NCBI RefSeq assembly: GCF_002367995.1
Contig: NZ_AP018207.1
Location: 3,781,083 to 3,845,082, forward strand
DNA length: 64,000 nucleotides
Direction: 5' to 3'
DNA from: Calothrix brevissima NIES-22
GTDB lineage: Bacteria > Cyanobacteriota > Cyanobacteriia > Cyanobacteriales > Nostocaceae
The translations under genes were made by a program, and so were the position numbers. This document shows positions 7,885-15,750 of the stretch, piece after piece. A model generated the notes under the pieces. That model had not been told where the DNA came from and did no database searches. It saw only the letters and a list, made by a program, of their open reading frames with translations. Position 1 is the first letter of the stretch, and the number at the start of each line of letters is the position of its first letter.

Positions 7885-9021
7885 TTAAAAATCTACCCCT
7901 CGCTTGAGTTCTACACCATGATTTGCATAGTGTTTATGACAATAAACTTCGGAGTGAATGCTAGCTAAATCAAAGTATGAAGGTTGATTTTGACAGCGAC
8001 CGGTGATAATGACTTCTGTATCGCGGGGTTTACGGAGTAAGGCTTGAACGATAGGTTCTACGGGAAGCAATTCTAAATCAACTGTCGGATTGAGTTCATC
8101 TAAAATGATAGTTTTATACAATCCAGAAGCGATCGCAGTTTTGGCGATTTCCCAACCTCTCTCAGCTTCTACGTAATCTAATTCTTGCCGAGAATTACGC
8201 CAAACGATCGCATCTCGCCCACAACGTTGATGATCGACTACTTCAGGGTATGATTGCTGCAAAGCCGCGATCGCTGCATCTTCTGTGTAACCGCTACCGC
8301 CTTTAAGCCATTGCATAATCATCACTCTAGTAGAACCAGGATGATTTATACCTCTACCAATTGCTTGTAAAGCTTTACCTAATGCACTTGTAGATTTACC
8401 CTTACCTGCACCTGTGTAAATTTCAATACCATCAATCAACAGTGCTTTTGCTGTTGGGTGATCTTGCGGTTTCATCTCCGAATGCAAATCAGCAATATCT
8501 AGTAGCTTTTGCGGAGCAGCTCTTCCAGTAGCGATAATTTCTAAATCTTGGGGTTTAGATTTAAGTGTTGCTACCACATCATCCACTGGGAGCAAACCTA
8601 AATCTAGAACTGGGTTAATTTCGTCTAAAACCACTACTGAATACAATCCAGAGGCGATCGCACCTTTGGCTACATCCCACCCTCTAGCAGCTTCCACGCA
8701 GTCAAAAGCTGTGATTTCATCCGGGCCAAAAAATTCCGCTCTCCCAGTGCGAACTTGGTCGATTAAATGGGGGAAACCTCGCTGTAAAGCTGCAATTGCG
8801 CCATCTTCATCGTAATCACGCTCAGGCCCTTTCAAAAATCTTAATAATAAGACACGGTTTGCATGACTAGGTGTATTAATTCCTAAACCAATCGAGCGCA
8901 AAACCACACCTAAAGCTGCTTGGGATTTTCCTTTACCAGCACCATCGTAAACGTGAATTTGACCAGTAAGCCGTTCAGGACGCACTTGCGCCGTGCGAAT
9001 ACCGATACCGTTCCTTGTCAT
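7885..9021 (-). CDS. Tandem-duplicated cob(I)alamin adenosyltransferase-like protein (CobO/BtuR family)
   Basis: A 378-residue protein made of two CobO/BtuR-like domains in tandem (about residues 18-190 and 193-378). Each half has its own P-loop (GAGKGKSQ and GAGKGKST), the downstream GYTEDAAIAAL-type segment, a Walker-B-like VVLDEINP / IILDELNP, and a DLEIIATGR / DTEVIITGR strand. The C terminus GVELKRGVDF resembles the normal end of BtuR. The family transfers adenosyl from ATP to cobalt of corrinoids. The canonical GNGKGKTT motif is GAGKGKS in both halves. Normal enzymes are about 200 residues and dimerise; here an intramolecular pair may form. A separate canonical enzyme may exist elsewhere, so activity is not certain. 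Confidence 0.75.
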   Translation of the reverse strand: MTRNGIGIRTAQVRPERLTGQIHVYDGAGKGKSQAALGVVLRSIGLGINTPSHANRVLLLRFLKGPERDYDEDGAIAALQRGFPHLIDQVRTGRAEFFGPDEITAFDCVEAARGWDVAKGAIASGLYSVVVLDEINPVLDLGLLPVDDVVATLKSKPQDLEIIATGRAAPQKLLDIADLHSEMKPQDHPTAKALLIDGIEIYTGAGKGKSTSALGKALQAIGRGINHPGSTRVMIMQWLKGGSGYTEDAAIAALQQSYPEVVDHQRCGRDAIVWRNSRQELDYVEAERGWEIAKTAIASGLYKTIILDELNPTVDLELLPVEPIVQALLRKPRDTEVIITGRCQNQPSYFDLASIHSEVYCHKHYANHGVELKRGVDF

Positions 9022-9212
9022 CTCTCAAAAAGCTGTATTGTAACAGTTTTTAATCTTAACGAAAGTCTTGTACTCTCAGGTGAAGCAGTTATCATAGCAC
9101 TTGCGTAAGTAGAGCGGTGCAATTTAAAGATAGCGGGAGAAGGCTGTCATTAGTCATTGGGAGCATCCCACTTTTTTAATCAATACCCTATAAGGGTATT
9201 GCTACACAAACA

Positions 9213-9262
9213 AAGCCTGCCTCCGCAGGCTTCAAAAACTTATAGCCTGCGGAGGCAGGCTT
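9213..9262. repeat. AAGCCTGCCTCCGCAGGCTT inverted repeat
   Basis: Two facing copies, 9213-9232 and 9244-9262, of a sequence that is itself palindromic (AGCCTGC / GCAGGCT). A sister copy occurs at about 38030-38048. It looks like a non-coding dispersed element able to form a cruciform or RNA hairpin. Confidence 0.75.
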
Positions 9263-9388
9263 CGTCTTTATAGCCCCAGGCTTCCAGCCTGCGGGCGTTT
9301 TAAAAACTGGGATGCACCCTTGATCATTGGTATAGATTTCAAGCTATTTACGTTTCGTAACATAGTTTGGTGCAATTACCGACTTACG

Positions 9389-9409
9389 TACATGATTCTG
9401 GAACATGTA
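9389..9409. promoter_or_regulatory. Near-perfect palindrome upstream of fraC, possible operator
   Basis: TACATG-A-TTC-TG-GAA-CATGTA: both the outer hexamers and the inner TTC/GAA are inverted repeats, with one extra base. It lies 74 bp upstream of the fraC start, a plausible position for a transcription-factor dimer. The factor is unknown. Confidence 0.3.
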
Positions 9410-9482
9410 TGAGATAATTTCCCCCATCACTGTGGTTGTGCCAGTTATACTCTCTAAAGTTAACCGTTACAGTTAAACCTTT

Positions 9483-10043
9483 ATGTTTGATTTGAATTTG
9501 TTTGAAAATTGGGACTTTCCTCGAGTTTTGCCAGTAGGCGCAGTTTTATTTGATTTATTATTTATCCTGATGGCTATCTCGATTGAGGCATATTGTTTCA
9601 GTAGTAGATTAAATTTTGACAAGAAAACTAGCATTTTTTACGCTATTTCTATCAATCTTTTTTCTAGCGTTGTTGGTTGGGTAGTATTTTTCATTCTTCA
9701 ACCGATATTGCCATTGCAAATAAAATCAGAATTAATTAACTTTGTATTTTTTAATAGCCTGAAGTCTAGCAATACCCAATCATTAGTAATTTTGACTGCG
9801 TTTATTATTTTCTTCGGTACGTTTATAGTTAAATTATTCCTCTTAAGAGGTTTTACATTTCTTCTCAGTGAAGACTTGGGTAAGAAGAAATCACCAGAAA
9901 TCACACCAAACCAAGAGCGTCAAAGATGGCGTCATCTCAACAGAAATAAATTCATCAGTAATCGCTTAGTTTCTACTATGTTAATTGCTAACTCTTTAAG
10001 CTATAGTGCGATAACTCTGGTTTTATTGTTCAGGATGAAATAG
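9483..10043 (+). CDS. fraC: Filament integrity protein FraC
   Basis: A 186-residue membrane protein with about four helices (about residues 18-40, 52-73, 98-120 and 160-183) and a basic loop before the last helix (NQERQRWRHLNRNKF). Size, topology and the gene order fraC-fraD-fraE match the Anabaena fra operon. In heterocyst-forming cyanobacteria FraC is needed at the septum for filament integrity and for intercellular exchange through septal junctions. The start is ATG 9483. fraD begins 70 bp after the stop. The call rests on recognisable sequence plus order. Confidence 0.85.
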   Translation: MFDLNLFENWDFPRVLPVGAVLFDLLFILMAISIEAYCFSSRLNFDKKTSIFYAISINLFSSVVGWVVFFILQPILPLQIKSELINFVFFNSLKSSNTQSLVILTAFIIFFGTFIVKLFLLRGFTFLLSEDLGKKKSPEITPNQERQRWRHLNRNKFISNRLVSTMLIANSLSYSAITLVLLFRMK

Positions 10044-10113
10044 CAAAGATTTTATGGAATTGGTATAGATAACGAAATAGCGATCGCTAAATAATCTAGA
10101 GGTGCTGTAAACT

Positions 10114-11157
10114 ATGAACACATTATTTAAAGACTTATTGGGTTTAACCACTTTTATTTCTGATGTTTATGCAGGAATTAAAAAATTTTTTGTTCCTGAA
10201 AGAGCTTATGCTTGGCAAACGTTACTCTATTTAAGTATCTTCTCTTGGGCAATATCATACTTTGCCACTGGCGCTATCAGAGATACTATTGCATTTTTTG
10301 GTTGGTTGTTTCTCATCGCAGGTACAGCTTGGTATACTACCGATGACCCAGCCAGAATCCCTGGGACTTATATGCCTGTAGGTGCAGTCATCACAGGATT
10401 TTTAGTCAGTGTTTTTGCCTTTGGTCACAGCGATAAGAATGTACTCACAACGAATACAATTGTTTATTGGCCGACAATTTCAGCATTAATTACTGCTATA
10501 CCAGAGTTTTTTGAAGGTAGCGGTACTGATGCCAAAACTCAACTTCCTAAACCAGAAGATAGGCAAAAAATTGTGGTTTTAGTTGCTAGCTCAATGTTGC
10601 TCAGTTGCTGGATTCAATTTTATTTTGTTGTGAATAACTGGGTAGCAGAATATCCTAGTTTATTATCAGATAATTTTCAACGCAGTACCTTTGTAATTAG
10701 AACTGAGCCACCAGTAAAGATTTCACCCAATGGTGCAGCGATTTTGAAAGAAATACAACCCAGAATCGAGAGATCTATAGAAAAACAATCTTGGTCGCAA
10801 GTAGAAAGATGGCTGCAAAATGCTAATGCGAATATCGCCAACTTGGGACAGAAAGTGCTGGAAGACAAACGCCTAAGAGACAAAGAAGAGAAGAATTTAT
10901 GGCGGATTGAACCCAGAATTACCAATCCCAATCCTCGCAAAAAAGACGAATATAATCTAGATATACTCAGCATTTGGACTGGGCCTAGTTCCGACCCAAG
11001 AGGCTATTATTTAAAACAGTCTTGTCAAATTCGCCCAATTGCAGAATCTAAGAATAAATCAACTACTCAAAAGTCAGAACAAACTTCCCTAATTGCAGAA
11101 ATTGAGTGCGGCCCTATTAGTAAACCCATAATTGGGTTACCTCCTGCTCAACGCTAA
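10114..11157 (+). CDS. fraD: Septal junction protein FraD
   Basis: A 347-residue protein. The N-terminal half has about five membrane helices (from about residue 35 to 190, the last in VLVASSMLLSCWIQFYFVV). The C-terminal half is soluble, begins with an amphipathic helical stretch (SIEKQSWSQVERWLQNAN) and is expected in the periplasm. FraD is a structural part (plug) of septal junctions in Anabaena, and its loss fragments filaments. The start at 10114 is supported by GAGGTG about ten bases upstream. It is cotranscribed with fraC. Its separation from fraE by 369 bp of repeats is unusual for the operon. Confidence 0.87.
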   Translation: MNTLFKDLLGLTTFISDVYAGIKKFFVPERAYAWQTLLYLSIFSWAISYFATGAIRDTIAFFGWLFLIAGTAWYTTDDPARIPGTYMPVGAVITGFLVSVFAFGHSDKNVLTTNTIVYWPTISALITAIPEFFEGSGTDAKTQLPKPEDRQKIVVLVASSMLLSCWIQFYFVVNNWVAEYPSLLSDNFQRSTFVIRTEPPVKISPNGAAILKEIQPRIERSIEKQSWSQVERWLQNANANIANLGQKVLEDKRLRDKEEKNLWRIEPRITNPNPRKKDEYNLDILSIWTGPSSDPRGYYLKQSCQIRPIAESKNKSTTQKSEQTSLIAEIECGPISKPIIGLPPAQR

Positions 11158-11167
11158 ACTATAGTTT

Positions 11168-11247
11168 GTCAACAGTTAACAGTCAACAGTCAACAGTCAA
11201 CAGTCAACAGTCAACAGTCAACAGTCAACAGTCAACAGTCAACAGTC
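11168..11247. repeat. Eleven-unit GTCAACA heptamer array between fraD and fraE
   Basis: Eleven head-to-tail 7-bp units (ten GTCAACA and one GTTAACA), beginning 10 bp after the fraD stop. It is of the STRR class (short tandemly repeated repetitive sequence) known from heterocystous cyanobacteria. Unit number is likely to vary between strains. Confidence 0.95.
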
Positions 11248-11390
11248 TGATATTCTCGGTTGTTCCTTGATCGAGAATAGTACGTTTATTCCTAATTTGC
11301 TGTAATAGTTTGCTGATTGTCTCTAACCGAGAATTCCGGTAGAGACAATTTTTCATTCTTTATTTAAAATTTTGGCGTAGATGTGTTCTG

Positions 11391-11521
11391 GGTACCATTG
11401 GTCATTTGTCATTGGTCATTTGTCAGAGACGCGATGAATCGCGTCTGTACAATTGTCCCCCTTGTCCTCCTTGTCCTCCTTACCTAGCACCTAGCCCCTA
11501 GCCCCTAGCCCCTAGCCCCTA
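11391..11521. repeat. Mixed short tandem repeats just upstream of fraE
   Basis: Contains GTCATTTGTCATTGGTCATT, a CCTCCTTGT block and then about 5.5 copies of CCTAGCC (11483-11521), ending six bases before the fraE start. No good ribosome binding site remains before ATG 11527. Confidence 0.85.
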
Positions 11522-11526
11522 ATAAT

Positions 11527-12309
11527 ATGATGAATTTCAGCAGAATCTTTGTAATGGCGAGTAATGTATTTCAGGAAGTGATACGCGATCGCATTTTATA
11601 TATTATTGGTTTTTATACGCTCATTCTCGCCGTCGCAATGCGCATACTTCCAGAAATTGCAGCTAGTACTGAAGGCAAAATCTTCTTAGATTTTGGCATA
11701 GCTTTAATGGGCGTTATCGGTTTAATCGTTTCTGTGTTTGTCGGTACAGGACTCATCAACAAAGAAATCGAAAAACGCACCGTTTTAGTATTGATTGCTA
11801 AACCCATCAGTCGCAGTGAATTTATCACTGGTAAATATTTCGGTTTATCAGCTGTGCTAGCTGTACTCGTCACGACTATGACGGTGATTTACTTAGGATT
11901 TCTCCAAATAGCACATATTCCCTATGGGATAGCTAGTATTTTAATAGCTGTCCTGTTTTTATTTCTGCAAATATCTTTAATTAATGCTGTCGCTATCAGC
12001 TTCGGTTCATTTACCAGTTCTTTGTTAGCGGTAATTTTAACCTTTGCTGTTTATTTAATGGGCAATATCTCCCAAGATTTATTGAAATTTGGTCGTCTCA
12101 GCCAGAATCCTGGTATTGAACATTTAACTCAAGCTTTGTATTTAATCTTGCCCGATTTATCGAGATTAGATTTAAAAAATCAAGCGGTTTATGGTTTACA
12201 AGCATTACCTAGCCCAACAGCATTAGCCATGAATGCTGGCTACGGTTTACTTTACAGTTCCATGCTGTTAGCGATCGCTATTTTGATATTCTCACGCCGT
12301 GAGTTTTAA
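11527..12309 (+). CDS. fraE: FraE, ABC-2-type membrane permease
   Basis: A 260-residue protein with about six hydrophobic helices and the ABC-2 permease motif at LINKEIEKRTVLVLIAKPISRSEF-type region (about residues 78-100). It is the third gene of the fra set; Anabaena fraE mutants fragment and fail to mature heterocysts. It lacks an ATPase partner here, as in the known locus. Two ATGs (11527 and 11530) are possible starts. Because the 369-bp fraD-fraE gap is filled with repeats, expression may depend on read-through from fraC or on a local promoter; none could be identified. Confidence 0.82.
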   Translation: MMNFSRIFVMASNVFQEVIRDRILYIIGFYTLILAVAMRILPEIAASTEGKIFLDFGIALMGVIGLIVSVFVGTGLINKEIEKRTVLVLIAKPISRSEFITGKYFGLSAVLAVLVTTMTVIYLGFLQIAHIPYGIASILIAVLFLFLQISLINAVAISFGSFTSSLLAVILTFAVYLMGNISQDLLKFGRLSQNPGIEHLTQALYLILPDLSRLDLKNQAVYGLQALPSPTALAMNAGYGLLYSSMLLAIAILIFSRREF

Positions 12310-12320
12310 TTATAGGCTAA

Positions 12321-12346
12321 GTAGCCAGGACTTTAGCCCTGGCTAC
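12321..12346. terminator. Bidirectional hairpin between fraE and the pentapeptide gene
   Basis: Nine-bp perfect arms GTAGCCAGG / CCTGGCTAC with an 8-base loop, between two convergent genes. There is no long T-run, so intrinsic termination is only possible. Confidence 0.5.
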
Positions 12347-12377
12347 AAACTGATGCACCCATAATTTAGATAATTCC

Positions 12378-13028
12378 TTAAATAAACGCTATTTGTGGTT
12401 CCTGAATTGTACCGTCAGGCATAATTGCGTCCCGCAATTTGGTATAAATTATTTTTGTGCCCCAAAGCCTAGCTTCTGTTAAATTTGCCGATGTTAAATT
12501 TGCCCATGTCAGGTCTGCACCAATTAAATTAGCATCAGTTAAATCTGCTTCTAATAAAATTGCACCACATAGCTTTGCGCCTGCTAGATTAGCGCGGATT
12601 AATTTCGCTTCAATTAAAGATGCTTCAATTAAACAGGCTTCACTGAGGTCAGCTTCGCTTAAATCAACGCCACACAAAGAAGCTCTAGAAAAATTAGTAC
12701 CACAAAATTGCGATCGCCATAAAACTGCTCCACATAAATTTGCTTGGGTTAAATCAGCATCAATTAAATTCGCTTCTGATACCACAGCTTGCATTAAATT
12801 AGCCTCGCGCAGGTTAGCACCGATTAAAATAGAACCAGACAGATTAGCCTCGCGCAGGTTAGCACCCGTGAGCATAGAACCAGACAGATTAGCACCACGC
12901 AAATCTGCTCCTAAAAAGTTAACACCACTCAAATCAACTGCTCTCAGGTCAATTCCGCTTAAGTCGCATCCGCTAAAATCCCTACTGTGACTAAATATTA
13001 AGTCCTGTTTGTCAGCATAATTTCTCAT
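12378..13028 (-). CDS. Pentapeptide-repeat protein
   Basis: A 216-residue cytosolic protein. Residues about 17-195 are nearly continuous A(D/N)LxX pentapeptides (for example LSGVNFLGADLRGANLSGSM), enough for about nine turns of a right-handed quadrilateral beta-helix. There is no signal peptide or extra domain. The family is very abundant in cyanobacteria; some members mimic DNA or bind gyrase, but most have no known role. Two near-identical segments (GANLREANLSGS at about residues 54-75) point to recent internal duplication. The opposite strand is open for 177 codons only because of the repeat periodicity. Confidence 0.85.
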   Translation of the reverse strand: MRNYADKQDLIFSHSRDFSGCDLSGIDLRAVDLSGVNFLGADLRGANLSGSMLTGANLREANLSGSILIGANLREANLMQAVVSEANLIDADLTQANLCGAVLWRSQFCGTNFSRASLCGVDLSEADLSEACLIEASLIEAKLIRANLAGAKLCGAILLEADLTDANLIGADLTWANLTSANLTEARLWGTKIIYTKLRDAIMPDGTIQEPQIAFI

Positions 13029-13160
13029 GGTAGTACCTCAAGGTGTAAATTATGGCAACAGTCTATTGTGTAAGTTACTGTATATCGAGATTACACCCGA
13101 AAACCAGATATTTAGCAGATTAAATCGATAATAATTTCTGCAAAGATTCACCAAAAGCCC

Positions 13161-13186
13161 AAAAACAGGCTTTCAAGCCGTTTTTT
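13161..13186. terminator. Symmetrical A/T-flanked hairpin
   Basis: AAAAAC-A-GGCTT, loop TC, AAGCC-GTTTTTT: a stem with one bulge flanked by an A-run and a T-run, so it could terminate on either strand. It lies 133 bp upstream of the pentapeptide gene, where a terminator is not expected, and may end an unannotated short transcript. Confidence 0.35.
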
Positions 13187-13574
13187 AAACAAAAATTGCT
13201 GACATAAGTCAGGGAAATTTGATATATAAAAATTTTTAACTTCAGTTAAAGAGCAAGATGTGTCAATGGTTATTATTCTTCCTTGTCTTTTTTTCCTACT
13301 TGTTTACTAGCAAGGGTAGTTGAAGTACTTCTCCCAAACCTACCCATATCTCACATTAAGTTTTTAAATTGGTAATGGTTATATAGATTACTGTGAACTA
13401 CTTTGTTACTGAACAGTGTAGTTAATGGATGCATAATAGCAACTTTGTTGCAATAAAGAAGTAATTAAAATTAACCATAATTAGCTTTAGGAATTAACAA
13501 AATTTTGCTGAATTGCTATAAGTCCTCAAGAATTGACAAAAGCTCTCTCCAAATACAAAGGAGGTTATAAAATT

Positions 13575-13670
13575 ATGAAGTATAGGACGTTAATTCAACC
13601 TCAAGCTTTATATTTAGGCAAATTAAATATGTTAAATTCTATATATTACTATTGTATTGGCAAATACTAG
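13575..13670 (+). CDS. Possible 31-residue peptide
   Basis: ATG 13575 follows AAAGGAGG (ten bases upstream), one of the strongest ribosome binding sites in the window, and the frame runs 31 codons to TAG at 13670. The peptide (MKYRTLIQPQALYLGK at its start) is Tyr-rich, with no helix or known motif. It ends 41 bp before the ATPase gene, so it could be a leader peptide or be chance. Confidence 0.25.
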   Translation: MKYRTLIQPQALYLGKLNMLNSIYYYCIGKY

Positions 13671-13711
13671 ACGAACAATCATCATAAAATACTAGTAAAA
13701 CAATAAAAAAT

Positions 13712-15085
13712 ATGAGCCAATCTAATTCAAATAAAAGTAAAAAAAAGGAAATAACACAGGGTATTACTAGTATTTCTGTAAGTGGTTATAAATCACTCTA
13801 TGAAGAATGCTTTATAGAAGTGCGCCCATTAACTATTTTGGCTGGTGCAAATAGCTCTGGAAAATCTAGCATAATGCAGCCTTTACTGATGCTAAAGCAA
13901 ACTTTAGAAGCTACTTACGATCCCGGCGCTCTCTTACTGAATGGGCCAAATGTTAAGTTTACTTCCGCAACACAATTGTTTTCTAAAGTATTTGGGAGAG
14001 AACGTATTACGGAATTTTCAATCTATATTGAAGTAGATAATAATGAATCTATTAAAAATACTTTTATTAAGTATCCACGCAAGGCAATAGATGTGCTAAA
14101 GATGGAATATGAAGCAGGTGGTAAAAAATTAGTCCTTTCACCTGATATGCTTCCAGGCGATGTGATAAAAATTTTGCCTGAGCCATATTTAGCATTTTAT
14201 GAATTAGCAAAAGAAGTAGAAGCTTTAAAGAATCAAAGTATCTGGATTGTTGAGCGAAATCGTTGTTTTTTAGAGTTTGCTTTGTTGATGGGTAAAAAAA
14301 CAATGACACCTTCATTGCTTCAATCTTTAAATCCTACTAGCCCTTCTGAAACCTTTGGACGTTATATTAGTCAAATAATACACGTACCAGGACTTAGAGG
14401 TAATCCTGAACGTAATTATAAGACTACAGCGATAGGCAGTGAATTCCCTGGTACATTTGAGAACTATGTTGCTAGTGTTATAAATCACTGGCAGAAAAAT
14501 AAAGATAAACGTCTTCAAGATTTAGGTGACACACTGGAAACTCTAGGACTAACTTGGAAGGTTGAGGCTAAACAAGTAGATGATACACAAGTAGAGCTAA
14601 GAGTAGGTCGCTTACCACGTCATTCTAATGCGAAAAGCGATGTAGTCAGTATTGCTGATGTTGGCTTTGGAGTTTCACAAACTTTACCTGTTTTAGTTGC
14701 CTTGTTGGTAGCAGAACCTGGACAATTAGTCTACATTGAGCAACCAGAAATTCACCTGCATCCTCGTGCCCAAGCGGCTTTAGCAGAAGTATTTGCTCAT
14801 GCAGCTAATCGTGGGGTGAAAGTAGTTGTGGAAACTCATAGCGCGTTGTTACTTTTAGCAGTGCAATCCTTAGTAGCAGAGGGTAAGCTATCACAAAAAT
14901 TAGTCAAACTGCACTGGTTTACCAGGCAAGAAGATGGTATCACAAAAGTTAGTAGTAGTAATTTAGATGACACTGGTGCTTTTGGAGATTGGCCAGAAGA
15001 TTTCGGTGATGTATCTTTAAATCTTGAAAGCCGTTATTTAAAAGCGGCTGAGGCTCGTTTATTCAATAATTCACATGGCAATTAA
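13712..15085 (+). CDS. AAA/OLD-like ABC ATPase (DUF3696 type) paired with a PIN protein
   Basis: A 457-residue ATPase of the AAA_15/OLD-like branch of ABC ATPases. It begins with the typical strand ISVSGYKSLYEECFIEVRPLT-like region, then Walker A GANSSGKSS (residues 45-53). A signature-like GFGVSQTLP is followed by Walker B VYIEQPEIHLHP and the H-loop VVETHS. The C terminus contains FGDWPEDFGD, a common ending of DUF3696 proteins. No TOPRIM domain follows, unlike OLD nucleases; instead the nuclease is probably the next gene, which overlaps by 11 bp. Relatives occur in anti-phage and other conflict modules (PARIS AriA is an analogy). The actual function here is inferred from architecture. Confidence 0.8.
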   Translation: MSQSNSNKSKKKEITQGITSISVSGYKSLYEECFIEVRPLTILAGANSSGKSSIMQPLLMLKQTLEATYDPGALLLNGPNVKFTSATQLFSKVFGRERITEFSIYIEVDNNESIKNTFIKYPRKAIDVLKMEYEAGGKKLVLSPDMLPGDVIKILPEPYLAFYELAKEVEALKNQSIWIVERNRCFLEFALLMGKKTMTPSLLQSLNPTSPSETFGRYISQIIHVPGLRGNPERNYKTTAIGSEFPGTFENYVASVINHWQKNKDKRLQDLGDTLETLGLTWKVEAKQVDDTQVELRVGRLPRHSNAKSDVVSIADVGFGVSQTLPVLVALLVAEPGQLVYIEQPEIHLHPRAQAALAEVFAHAANRGVKVVVETHSALLLLAVQSLVAEGKLSQKLVKLHWFTRQEDGITKVSSSNLDDTGAFGDWPEDFGDVSLNLESRYLKAAEARLFNNSHGN

Positions 15086-15626
15086 AGTAGTTTCTAAGCG
15101 CTTGGTAATAGATGCTTCTGTTGCACGTTCATCCGGGGGAGAAGAAGCTACTTATCCAACATCAGTAAATTGCCGAGATTTTTTAAAAGCAGTTTTAGAT
15201 ATCTGTCACCAAGTCGTCATGACACCAGATATAAAAGAGGAGTGGGACAAGCATCAATCAACTTTTGCGCGTAAATGGCGAATTCAAATGGTGGCAAGAA
15301 AAAAGTTTAAATTTGAGGATATTCCAATTAATAGTGATTTATGGAAACGGATAGAAAGTATAGCCGCTAATGATAAAGAATGTTCGGAAATGACTAAAGA
15401 TTTGCGGTTGATAGAAGCAGCATTAGCAACAGATAAAATTGTGATATCTTTGGATGATAAAACGGCAAGAACGCTTTTTAGTCGAGTATCTACTTTAGTA
15501 GATGAACTGAAGAATATTGTATGGGTAAATCCAGATAAAATAGAGCTAGAGAACCCAATTGAATGGCTAAAAAACGGTGCTGAAGTAGAAAACGATCGCC
15601 TACTGAAGAATTTCTGCGATCGCTAA
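15075..15626 (+). CDS. PIN-domain ribonuclease-like effector
   Basis: A 183-residue protein. PIN-like acidic residues are visible: Asp13 in LVIDAS, Glu55/Glu56 in PDIKEEW, Asp109 in KDLRLIEAALATDK, and Asp127/Asp128 in VISLDDKT; the spacing fits a PIN nuclease. PIN domains cut single-stranded RNA in toxins and RNA processing. The ATG lies inside the end of the ATPase gene in a different frame (11-bp overlap), implying translational coupling and a shared complex. It is larger than VapC toxins (about 130) and has no antitoxin beside it, so the ATPase may control it. The rpsB leader begins about 60 bp after the stop. Confidence 0.72.
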   Translation: MAIKVVSKRLVIDASVARSSGGEEATYPTSVNCRDFLKAVLDICHQVVMTPDIKEEWDKHQSTFARKWRIQMVARKKFKFEDIPINSDLWKRIESIAANDKECSEMTKDLRLIEAALATDKIVISLDDKTARTLFSRVSTLVDELKNIVWVNPDKIELENPIEWLKNGAEVENDRLLKNFCDR

Positions 15627-15689
15627 ATTCTCCACGAGCGTCCACAACAACCCAAATGTGTTACCCTAGTATGGCTCATTAATCTCGCA

Positions 15690-15750
15690 CATCCAGGAGT
15701 TCGGGTGTTTCCCAATTGAGAAATACGCCTGGATGGAGGTTTAACCCGAA
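15690..15750 (+). promoter_or_regulatory. Predicted H-type pseudoknot in the rpsB 5' leader
   Basis: Two interleaved perfect helices. Stem 1 is CATCCAGG (15690-15697) with CCTGGATG (15728-15735). Stem 2 is TTCGGGT (15700-15706) with ACCCGAA (15744-15750). Loops are 2, 21 and 8 nt, sterically sensible, and the 21-nt loop holds a small TTTC/GAAA hairpin. Stem 2 ends two bases before the GGAG (15753-15756) used by the rpsB start. The layout parallels the S2-binding leader known in gamma-proteobacterial rpsB mRNAs and suggests autoregulation. Confidence 0.6.

Larger units (their letters stand above)
9022..9482. other. Intergenic region with dispersed repeats, upstream of fraC
   Basis: This 461-bp region between divergent genes carries a repeat fragment at about 9108-9160 (TTTAAAGATAGC, then GGCTGTCATTAGTCATT) that recurs at 23760-23810. 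A palindromic unit at 9213-9262 lies inside an outer inverted pair, GGGAGCATCCCA / TGGGATGCACCC. A 21-bp palindrome sits 74 bp before fraC. No gene was seen. Confidence 0.6.
13029..13711. other. Long intergenic region before the ATPase-PIN operon
   Basis: This 683-bp A+T-rich gap between divergent genes holds an A-run/T-run hairpin at 13161-13186 and one possible small gene at 13575-13670. It presumably contains the promoter of the ATPase-PIN pair. No repeat, tRNA or larger gene was seen. Confidence 0.4.

Noticed and set aside
11168-11247. CRISPR-like array between fraD and fraE
   Set aside because: Units are 7 bp, directly adjoining with no spacers, and no cas gene is present.
12457-12990. 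177-codon plus-strand frame opposite the pentapeptide gene
   Set aside because: It mirrors the five-residue periodicity of the real minus-strand gene and has a low-complexity Ser/Ala/Lys product without a start signal.
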